Source: Clostridiales bacterium (GTDB taxonomy: Bacteria > Bacillota > Clostridia > Oscillospirales > CAG-272). From it: 7,285 nucleotides of DNA. The stretch spans positions 1 through 7,285 of the forward strand of contig JAAZGC010000199.1 of the NCBI GenBank assembly GCA_012511425.1, read 5' to 3'. The position numbers and the translations under genes are program-made. Below are positions 1 to 5,324 of this stretch, piece after piece. Every line of letters starts with the position of its first letter. The stretch's first letter is position 1. The notes below the pieces were generated by a model. That model saw only the letters and a list, made by a program, of their open reading frames with translations. It ran no database searches and was not told the DNA's origin.

Positions 1-276
1 ATATGGTTTATCAGGCTTTACCAAAAATTTATCTCTCCGCTTAAGCCTCCGTGCTGCCGCTTTACCCCAACATGCAGCGAATATGCAGTAAATGCATTGA
101 AAGAATGGGGATTTATCGCTGGAACCGTGCTTTCCGTCTGGCGGATACTTCGGTGTAATCCTTTCGGCAGAGGCGGATACGACCCGGTGCCGGAAAACCG
201 TTATAAAGGCAAATTGCTTTCCCTTATAAAACGCAATTCTTTAAAGAAAAACAACACAAACAATAAGAGCGATTAA
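1..276 (+). CDS. yidD: YidD membrane protein insertion efficiency factor (5' end cut off)
   Basis: Reading from base 1 there is an open frame of 91 codons ending in TAA at 274-276; the true start lies left of the window. YidD is a small membrane-associated protein that helps YidC/Sec-dependent insertion of inner membrane proteins. The family signature is plain: an amphipathic start (IRLYQKFISPLKP), then the cysteine motif CRFTPTCSEYA at about visible residues 19-29, then WRILRCNPFGRGGYDPVP at 47-64. Only a handful of N-terminal residues should be missing, judging from the usual family start. The last 25 residues or so are basic and Lys/Asn-rich, a common but variable tail. The stop is one base from the yidC start, so the two are almost certainly cotranscribed and probably translationally coupled. 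The order yidD-yidC-jag is the standard one near the bacterial replication origin. The identification is firm. Confidence 0.95.
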   Translation: MWFIRLYQKFISPLKPPCCRFTPTCSEYAVNALKEWGFIAGTVLSVWRILRCNPFGRGGYDPVPENRYKGKLLSLIKRNSLKKNNTNNKSD

Positions 277-277
277 T

Positions 278-1399
278 ATGTCATCTATTTTTGATTTTAT
301 CAGTGTGCCTTTCGGATATGTCGTACGATTTTGTTACAGCTTCACGCATAACTATGCCGTCGCGCTGCTCATATTTGCCGTATTGATAAAACTGCTTTTG
401 CTCCCGCTGAGCATAAAACAGCAGAAGAATCAAGTCATGCAGGCGAAGCTGCGTCCGAAAGAAATGGCGATCCGGCAGAAATATGCCGGGCGTGACGACA
501 ACGTAACCAAGCAAAAGGTCCAGCAGGAAGTAATGGACCTTTACCAGCGGGAGAAATTCAATCCCATGGGCGGCTGTCTTCCTATGGCTGTTGAACTTAT
601 TATCATCTGGGCGCTCTATTCCGTTATAACGAGTCCGCTGAAGTATCTCTGTCAGCTCAACGCCGACATTATAACCGCGATAACCGAAAAGATCACCGAA
701 CTTGGCGGCGCCGCGAATATGAGCCAGATAAAAATGGTTGCCTTCATTAGGGAGAATTTCCAGAGTTTTACATCGATACTCCCCGAAGGTTTCACCGAAA
801 AAAGCCTGCCCGACTTCCGTTCGATATTCGGACATCTCGATCTCGGACAGACACCTGCTTTGAAAGAGCCCTCTCTGCTTTGGATTATCCCTATTGCAAC
901 TTTCATCATTGTATTTGCTTCAATGAAGATAACCCGGAAATTCACCTACCAGGCCCCCGGAACCGAGGATCAGATGAAATCCATGAAGATAATGGATTTC
1001 ACAATGCCGCTCATCTCGGTCTGGATCACTTTTACCGTTCCTGCGGTCGTAGGCCTTTACTGGATCTATCAGAACATCCTTAACGCACTTAAACAGGCAC
1101 TGCTTTGGAAACTTTATCCCGTTCCGAAATTCACCGAAGAAGAAATCAGACAAGCTCAGAAAGAATACAACGGCAAGGTTCAGAGAGCCCCTGCTGCCGA
1201 AAAACCTCGCTCGCTCCACCGTATTGATGACGATGATTTCCCCGATGAACTCCGCAAAAAGAATCAAAATAAACAGGAAAAAACAAATCTGATTGCCAAA
1301 GCCGAACTTAAAGATGAATCGGATAAAAGCACAGACGATAAGCACGAAAACAACAACGAAAATAAAGACGAATCGGCAGAGAATTCTTCAGACGAATGA
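278..1399 (+). CDS. yidC: YidC/Oxa1/SpoIIIJ family membrane protein insertase
   Basis: This 373-residue protein inserts and folds membrane proteins, alone or with SecYEG. Visible parts are TM1 at about 24-46, a charged cytoplasmic hairpin at 47-94 (with KQQKNQVMQ and KFNPMGGCLP), TM2 at about 95-120, an extracellular segment at 121-198, TM3 at 199-217, and TM4/TM5 at 241-277 ending in the family hallmark VGLYWIYQN. Residues 282-373 form a highly charged hydrophilic tail. There is no large N-terminal periplasmic domain, so it is the Gram-positive type, and no lipobox is seen. The position that carries the conserved groove arginine in SpoIIIJ-type proteins (LIRLL) is Lys38 here (LIKLL). The extracellular segment is longer than the short loop in Bacillus homologues. 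The start at 278 lies one base after the yidD stop and has only a weak upstream purine run, which fits coupling. The family call is firm. Confidence 0.97.
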   Translation: MSSIFDFISVPFGYVVRFCYSFTHNYAVALLIFAVLIKLLLLPLSIKQQKNQVMQAKLRPKEMAIRQKYAGRDDNVTKQKVQQEVMDLYQREKFNPMGGCLPMAVELIIIWALYSVITSPLKYLCQLNADIITAITEKITELGGAANMSQIKMVAFIRENFQSFTSILPEGFTEKSLPDFRSIFGHLDLGQTPALKEPSLLWIIPIATFIIVFASMKITRKFTYQAPGTEDQMKSMKIMDFTMPLISVWITFTVPAVVGLYWIYQNILNALKQALLWKLYPVPKFTEEEIRQAQKEYNGKVQRAPAAEKPRSLHRIDDDDFPDELRKKNQNKQEKTNLIAKAELKDESDKSTDDKHENNNENKDESAENSSDE

Positions 1400-1441
1400 A
1401 CAGAGCGACTTTGTTTATTATAACGGCAATAATTGAATTGC

Positions 1442-1447
1442 AGAGGA
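1442..1447 (+). promoter_or_regulatory. Ribosome binding site of jag
   Basis: AGAGGA lies seven bases before the ATG at 1455. It supports that start and shows that jag can be translated independently of yidC, 55 bases upstream. Confidence 0.7.
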
Positions 1448-1454
1448 TTATTAT

Positions 1455-2786
1455 ATGGTAAAAAAAGAAACGATAGCCGAAGGAAAGACTGTAGAAGCCG
1501 CCGTATCTGCAGGTGCGGCAAAATTAAATGCAACCACCGACCGTGTTACATATGAGATACTTGAAACTCCGAAAAGAGGTTTCTTGGGTTTCGGAGAAAC
1601 ACCGGCAAAGGTCAAAGTCATCTATCAGATAGGTCCCGAAGATGAAGCGCTGGACTTTGTGAGAACCCTTATAACAAACATGGGTATCGATGCCTCGGCC
1701 GAGATATCTCGTTCACTCTCAAGCTCAGGAGACAGAATGATAAACATATCCGGCGAGGGAGCGGGAGTATTGATCGGACATCACGGCGATACCCTCGATT
1801 CGCTTCAGTTCCTTGTAAACCTTGCCGTAAACCGCGGAGGCGAAGACGAAAACCGCGAAGGATACATGCGAATTGTGGTCGATATCGAAAATTACCGCGA
1901 AAAACGCGAGGAAACACTTCGGCAACTGGCTCGCAGCATGGCTAACCGTGTTAAAAAATACAAGAAGAATATCACTCTCGAACCGATGAATCCCTACGAA
2001 AGAAGGATAATTCACTCGGAAGTCCAGAATATACCCAATGTTTCAACAGTTTCGATCGGACAGGATTCAAGCCGCCGTGTAGTGATATTTTATACCGAAA
2101 ACGGCCAGCCCACGGCATCTCAGGTTGCTCAGGCTGCTTCAGCTCAAGCCGACAAGGATAAATCTGTCAGGAGAAGCCGTTCTGATACAGACAGCTCAAC
2201 AAAACCGCGCGGAAATAAAAATCGCCGCGACAGAAAGAAGACTGCTAAATCAGACACCGGGCTTTCGTCAGACAAGCAAAGTGTAAATGATATTTACGAA
2301 AATGAAACGGCAGCGGAAGATACCGACCGTAACGAAGCTCTTGCCGTCCTTAATGCTCAGAAAAACCGCCGCCGCGGCAAAAAAACCGTAATTTCGGATA
2401 TAGCAATTCCCGAATCATCCGAATCAGACTGTTCGGAATCAAACCGCACCGTATCTGCCGGGAACGAAAGGGAATATGCACGAAATGATTATTCACGCGA
2501 TTCAAACAGAGCAGAACGACGTGAACGCGGAGATCGGAGAGACGGGGGACGCAGATCAGACCGTCAATCCGACAGGCGCGGCAGCTCTTCCGGCAGCAGT
2601 CCCCGTCCTTCAAAGAAAAGCAAGACGGAAGACCTGATCGCAAAAACAATTGCCAGTTTCAAAAGCGAAGCACCTGAAGAAATTCACATTGAAGAAAAAC
2701 CCGAGATCAAAACTCAGGCAGTGGTAGACAATTCTCCTGTCATACTCAATGCAAATGCTTCCAGCGACGACTTTAAAAAGAAATAA
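1455..2786 (+). CDS. jag: Jag/KhpB RNA-binding protein (Jag_N-KH-R3H) with long disordered tail
   Basis: Jag (KhpB, EloR, SpoIIIJ-associated protein) is an RNA-binding protein encoded next to yidC in many Gram-positives. It is linked to cell elongation and division control and works with the small KH protein KhpA. Domain order is clear. Jag_N is at about 1-57, with the typical RGFLGFGETPAKVKV ending. A type II KH domain is at about 62-145, with GHHG at 108-111 in the nucleic-acid-binding loop. An R3H domain is at about 147-213, with the RxxxH signature at Arg183-His187 (ERRIIHSEV). Residues 214-443 are an extra tail of low complexity rich in Arg, Ser, Asp and Lys, so the protein is about twice the usual 200-250 residues. 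The tail has a basic RS/RD/RGG-like patch at about 340-388, then a more acidic end. A terminator follows the stop, so this is the last gene of the operon. The core identification is firm; the tail's function is unknown. Confidence 0.95.
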   Translation: MVKKETIAEGKTVEAAVSAGAAKLNATTDRVTYEILETPKRGFLGFGETPAKVKVIYQIGPEDEALDFVRTLITNMGIDASAEISRSLSSSGDRMINISGEGAGVLIGHHGDTLDSLQFLVNLAVNRGGEDENREGYMRIVVDIENYREKREETLRQLARSMANRVKKYKKNITLEPMNPYERRIIHSEVQNIPNVSTVSIGQDSSRRVVIFYTENGQPTASQVAQAASAQADKDKSVRRSRSDTDSSTKPRGNKNRRDRKKTAKSDTGLSSDKQSVNDIYENETAAEDTDRNEALAVLNAQKNRRRGKKTVISDIAIPESSESDCSESNRTVSAGNEREYARNDYSRDSNRAERRERGDRRDGGRRSDRQSDRRGSSSGSSPRPSKKSKTEDLIAKTIASFKSEAPEEIHIEEKPEIKTQAVVDNSPVILNANASSDDFKKK

Positions 2787-2801
2787 TTAATTATTAAAAA
2801 A

Positions 2802-2833
2802 CTGACTCCGCCTTAAGGTGAAGTCAGCTTTTT
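2802..2833 (+). terminator. Rho-independent terminator of the yidD-yidC-jag operon
   Basis: CTGACT at 2802-2807 pairs with AGTCAG at 2822-2827. The inner CGCC/GGTG stem closes a TTAA loop, with one C/A mismatch between the two stems. CTTTTTG follows. The hairpin begins 15 bases after the jag stop, so the operon ends here. Confidence 0.88.
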
Positions 2834-2849
2834 GTTACATTTTAAAATA

Positions 2850-2881
2850 AAAAAGAGCCGAAATCAAAAACGGCTCTTTTT
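2850..2881 (-). terminator. Terminator of tRNA-Ser, possibly bidirectional
   Basis: A perfect 11-bp inverted repeat (AAAAAGAGCCG / CGGCTCTTTTT) encloses a 10-base A-rich loop. On the minus strand it begins at the last base of the tRNA CCA end and is followed by a T-rich run, so it terminates the tRNA transcript. Its A and T arms would also let it act as a second terminator behind jag. Confidence 0.88.
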
Positions 2882-2974
2882 GGCGGAGAAGGAGAGATTT
2901 GAACTCTCGCGCCGGTTAAAGTCCGACCTACACCCTTAGCAGGGGCGCCTCTTCGGCCTCTTGAGTACTTCTCC
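2881..2974 (-). tRNA. tRNA-Ser, anticodon GCU (reads AGC/AGU)
   Basis: Read on the minus strand, all arms fold. The acceptor GGAGAAG pairs with CTTCTCC, the D stem is CTC/GAG, and the anticodon stem CGCCC/GGGTG holds the loop CTGCTAA, giving anticodon GCT. A long variable arm GTCGG/CCGGC marks it as class II. The T arm is GAGAG-TTCAAAT-CTCTC. The discriminator is G and CCA is encoded. The long variable arm together with GCT makes serine certain. It has its own promoter and terminator and points toward jag. Confidence 0.97.
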
Positions 2975-2988
2975 AAGGCACGCTTAAT

Positions 2989-3017
2989 ATTGTAACATAT
3001 TGTCAGGTTAATGGCAA
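2989..3017 (-). promoter_or_regulatory. Promoter of tRNA-Ser
   Basis: On the minus strand, TTGCCA (3012-3017) and TACAAT (2989-2994) are separated by exactly 17 bases. The expected start point is about 6-8 bases before the tRNA 5' end at 2974, leaving a very short leader. Confidence 0.7.
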
Positions 3018-3061
3018 CCAAATTTTTCTGAACATAATGTGAATTATTTCTCAAGTAAAGC

Positions 3062-3096
3062 TCCGGAGAAGCGAAATGTATTTTTGCTTCTCCGGA
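3062..3096 (-). terminator. Hairpin terminator behind the oxidoreductase gene
   Basis: TCCGGAGAAGC at 3062-3072 and GCTTCTCCGGA at 3086-3096 are perfect 11-base complements. The inner GAAA/TTTT pairs extend the stem around a small loop. It lies 11 bases past the stop of the minus-strand gene. The T run after the stem is short and interrupted (GCTTTACTT), so termination may be less efficient than at the other terminators here. Confidence 0.72.
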
Positions 3097-3106
3097 TTGG
3101 TATTAA

Positions 3107-4159
3107 TCAGATATTATATATTCCCGGATCGTCAAGACGGACTCTGCGTCCCTGATAACTGGATAAGTAGCAGGCAAGCACCATGCGGAGCGAATCACGC
3201 CCCTCATACACCGAACAGATAGGTCCTCTCTCTCCTCTCAGGAATTCACCAAACTTTATGTACTGGTTAACAATTCTCCATCCATGACCGGCAGGAGAAT
3301 CTATGTCAGAAACAGTCCAATCCGCATCTCCGTTGACATGCCACTTAAGTCCCGGTCCGCTGCGGGTAAGATTATGACAGGACACGCCGTCACCGTATGA
3401 CTGCAATATTGTTCCTTTGGAGCCGTAGACTTCGGTAGTCGGCTCGGTTGTGCAGGAAGCAAAGTTGCAGCTGATTGTTGCGAGCATGCCGTTTTTATAT
3501 TTAAAAAGCGCTGCTCCGCCGTCGTTTTTCACTTTAGGGTTCGACATTGTGGTCAATTCGCAGCTAACCGTTTCGGGAACACCGAAGATCCAGTTAAGCA
3601 TATCTATCGGGTGGGAGCTGTCATCGGCAAAGATATCGCGGTTCAGAACCTTGTCATTATGCCAGGTATTTTCAAAATCTCCCCATAAATGAGTCGAAAG
3701 ACTGTGGCGGCGGCGGTATTGATATATATCGCCGATTGTTCCGTTGTCAATGAGTTCTTTAATCTTAATATTCTGTGGGTCTGAACGCATCTGATATCCC
3801 ATAGTGAAACGAACGCCGTTTCGTTCAACCGCTTCAACGATTCTGTCTGCTTCCGAAAGCGACAGAGCCATGGGCTTGTAACAGATAATATCCTTTTTGG
3901 CATTTGCCGCCATCTCAACGAGTTTGGCATGAAATGCGGTTTCTGAAGATATGACGACGGCGTCGCAGGATTGAAGCACTTCTTCAACTGATTCGGCGGT
4001 TTCCATTTTCAGTCTCTCGCAGCAATTTTTCTTTGTTGCCGGATTCCAATCCCAGCCCTTGGTAAACTGAATGCCGAGCTCCGGATGGTTTATCCATTCA
4101 TTGCCATATGACATGATATGACCATGAGCAAATCCCAAAACTCCTAATTTTACGGTCAT
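3107..4159 (-). CDS. Gfo/Idh/MocA family oxidoreductase
   Basis: This 350-residue protein has the family length and layout: an N-terminal Rossmann NAD(P)-binding fold (about 1-125) and a C-terminal alpha/beta dimerisation and substrate domain. The dinucleotide loop is GVLGFAHGH (6-14) rather than classical GxGxxG, a His-rich variant. SSETAFHAKL (71-80) and the Lys-Pro pair CYKPMALS (93-100) occupy the usual cofactor and catalytic positions. DDSSHPIDMLNW (179-190) matches the conserved motif carrying the active-site histidine, here probably His183. These enzymes are mostly cytosolic sugar, inositol or sugar-acid dehydrogenases, but the substrate cannot be read from sequence. No signal peptide is seen. 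The start is set by GAGGT eight bases upstream. The gene is alone on its strand between an extended -10 promoter and a hairpin, with no transporter or sugar-enzyme neighbours to suggest a pathway. The family is certain; the substrate is unknown. Confidence 0.92.
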   Translation of the reverse strand: MTVKLGVLGFAHGHIMSYGNEWINHPELGIQFTKGWDWNPATKKNCCERLKMETAESVEEVLQSCDAVVISSETAFHAKLVEMAANAKKDIICYKPMALSLSEADRIVEAVERNGVRFTMGYQMRSDPQNIKIKELIDNGTIGDIYQYRRRHSLSTHLWGDFENTWHNDKVLNRDIFADDSSHPIDMLNWIFGVPETVSCELTTMSNPKVKNDGGAALFKYKNGMLATISCNFASCTTEPTTEVYGSKGTILQSYGDGVSCHNLTRSGPGLKWHVNGDADWTVSDIDSPAGHGWRIVNQYIKFGEFLRGERGPICSVYEGRDSLRMVLACYLSSYQGRRVRLDDPGIYNI

Positions 4160-4167
4160 GAATACTT

Positions 4168-4172
4168 ACCTC
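4168..4172 (-). promoter_or_regulatory. Ribosome binding site of the oxidoreductase
   Basis: On the minus strand GAGGT stands eight bases before the ATG at 4159. It decides that start over the longer alternative frames further upstream. Confidence 0.75.
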
Positions 4173-4221
4173 ACTTTCCGGGTTGACGAATAAACAAAAT
4201 GCATGGTTATACTGCAATATA

Positions 4222-4250
4222 ATTATAGCATATTTCAACCGGTAATGCAA
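4222..4250 (-). promoter_or_regulatory. Extended -10 promoter of the oxidoreductase
   Basis: On the minus strand, TTGCAT (4245-4250) and a perfect TATAAT (4222-4227) are 17 bases apart, with TGC directly before the -10, the extended -10 form. The leader would be about 55 bases. The 9-mer TATATTGCA occurs once over the -35 (4246-4254) and again near the start point (4213-4221). Confidence 0.78.
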
Positions 4251-4288
4251 TATATTTTGACTTTTTCCTAATGCTCGATTTATTATTC

Positions 4289-4317
4289 TTGACAAGATAC
4301 TTAATATGGTGTATAAT
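4289..4317 (+). promoter_or_regulatory. Consensus promoter of the membrane protein-M23 operon
   Basis: TTGACA (4289-4294) and TATAAT (4312-4317) match the consensus exactly, with a 17-base spacer. The expected start is near 4324, giving a leader of about 60 bases. It diverges from the oxidoreductase promoter; the two -35 boxes are 38 bases apart. Confidence 0.88.
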
Positions 4318-4329
4318 GATATTAAGTAT
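4297..4329 (+). promoter_or_regulatory. Probable operator: perfect 11-bp inverted repeat around the -10 box
   Basis: ATACTTAATAT at 4297-4307 and its exact reverse complement ATATTAAGTAT at 4319-4329 flank an 11-base centre that contains the -10 box. The half-sites are 22 bp apart centre to centre, two helical turns, as expected for a dimeric repressor binding one face of the DNA. One arm fills the -35/-10 spacer and the other covers the start point. Only the second arm would enter the transcript, so this is a DNA-level element and not an RNA hairpin. The cognate regulator is not in the window. Confidence 0.62.
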
Positions 4330-4385
4330 ATTTGTTGTCATTGTGCTGATAACTGTTTCTATATTAAAAAAGGATTCGCCGCCAT

Positions 4386-5249
4386 ATGTCTTTTTCATCT
4401 AAAAAGGCCGCAGGCTATATATGCCTGGCTTGTTTTATTGCCGTTATTTTAACCGCTGCCGATATATTCCTGATGCTGCGCGGATATGACTGGAATGTGC
4501 ATTATTACTCCCGTGAATATTCATTGTCGTCTTCAATACTGCATATTGCTGCCGCTGTATCGGTTGTTCTGTTTTTATCCGCAGTTTTTACTCTCAAAAA
4601 CGAAAAACTTTCATCCATTCAACAGAAAACCAATCAGTTTACCGCCTTTTTTTTGGTTATGACAGGCGTGCTGACAGCAGCTTTCGGCTTATATCGTTTA
4701 TACGAAGCGCTGTCGGGAAGCTATATATTCAGAATCAAATATAATGTCTGGGGATTCGCCGCAGCTCCTCTTGCCATTATCGGAGGTCTTTATTTCATTG
4801 TTACTTCGATATCGAAAGAACCCGCCAAACGAAGAAATACGATTTTTATTTACTTCTTAATTGCTTTTATGGCTTTAATGGTGTTTGATACCTATTTCAG
4901 TATTGACACCCCTCTTAATTGCCCGCCGAGAATAATCGGAATGATTGCTCTGCTGGCTGCCATGAACTATATGCTGTATGAAGCGCGATTTTTGCTTAAC
5001 AGTCCGGCACCGGCAAGATATATCGCCTCCTCTGCCGTTGCTTTGATTCTGTGCTCGATATCATTTATCCCGTTATCAATTTTTGGCTTTGTCGGTAAAA
5101 TGAAGATTACAGCGGAAACCCTTCTTTATCTTGCAGGAGTTACATTTACGATATATGTTGCCGGACGTTCATTGTCATATATTAAAGCAACTGCCGATTA
5201 TTCGGCAAATCCGACAGACGAAGTCAAAGATAAAAATCAGGTTTCGTAA
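4386..5249 (+). CDS. Polytopic membrane protein of unknown function (about 8 helices)
   Basis: I do not recognise the family. The 287-residue product is mostly hydrophobic, with probable transmembrane segments at about 9-31, 49-70, 86-106, 122-141, 151-171, 182-198, 212-235 and 243-260. There is a charged linker at 143-150 (SKEPAKRR) and a hydrophilic, partly acidic C-terminal tail from about 266. No signal-peptide cleavage site, ATP-binding motif or transporter signature is visible. The start is preceded by AAGGA, 11 bases before the ATG, slightly further than ideal. It is the first gene after a consensus promoter with a putative operator. No terminator lies in the 75 bases before the M23-domain gene, so the two are probably one transcript. 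A role at the cell envelope, perhaps with the downstream protein, is an inference from context only. Confidence 0.85.
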   Translation: MSFSSKKAAGYICLACFIAVILTAADIFLMLRGYDWNVHYYSREYSLSSSILHIAAAVSVVLFLSAVFTLKNEKLSSIQQKTNQFTAFFLVMTGVLTAAFGLYRLYEALSGSYIFRIKYNVWGFAAAPLAIIGGLYFIVTSISKEPAKRRNTIFIYFLIAFMALMVFDTYFSIDTPLNCPPRIIGMIALLAAMNYMLYEARFLLNSPAPARYIASSAVALILCSISFIPLSIFGFVGKMKITAETLLYLAGVTFTIYVAGRSLSYIKATADYSANPTDEVKDKNQVS

Positions 5250-5307
5250 CCGCCAGACGAAAATACATAGACAAACCAACGCACCGAAAAACATACAGAC
5301 TATTCCG

Positions 5308-5314
5308 AAAGGAG
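5308..5314 (+). promoter_or_regulatory. Ribosome binding site of the M23-domain gene
   Basis: AAAGGAG stands ten bases before the ATG at 5325, a strong site that fixes the start. The preceding bases 5250-5305 are unusually poor in T and rich in A and C, with no hairpin. Confidence 0.8.
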
Positions 5315-5324
5315 CGCCGATATA

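Noticed and set aside
281..835. 184-codon open frame on the minus strand
   Set aside because: It lies opposite yidC, has no family features and is explained by the codon pattern of the real gene.
2881..2974. tRNA-Ser as an integration site for a mobile island
   Set aside because: No integrase, no duplicated tRNA 3' end and no phage or plasmid gene is visible. Its 3' end faces jag, not the accessory genes.
3062..3096. Hairpin at 3062-3096 as a repeat of the tRNA-Ser acceptor region (shared GGAGAAG)
   Set aside because: The shared bases are too few and the rest differs. A terminator stem explains it better.
4222..4240. TTGAAA just upstream of TATAAT on the minus strand as a promoter pair
   Set aside because: The two boxes are only five bases apart. 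TTGCAT at a 17-base spacing with an extended -10 is the workable combination.
4098..4295. Alternative minus-strand open frame over the oxidoreductase start and promoter
   Set aside because: It spans the -10 and -35 boxes of the oxidoreductase promoter and overlaps that gene in another frame.
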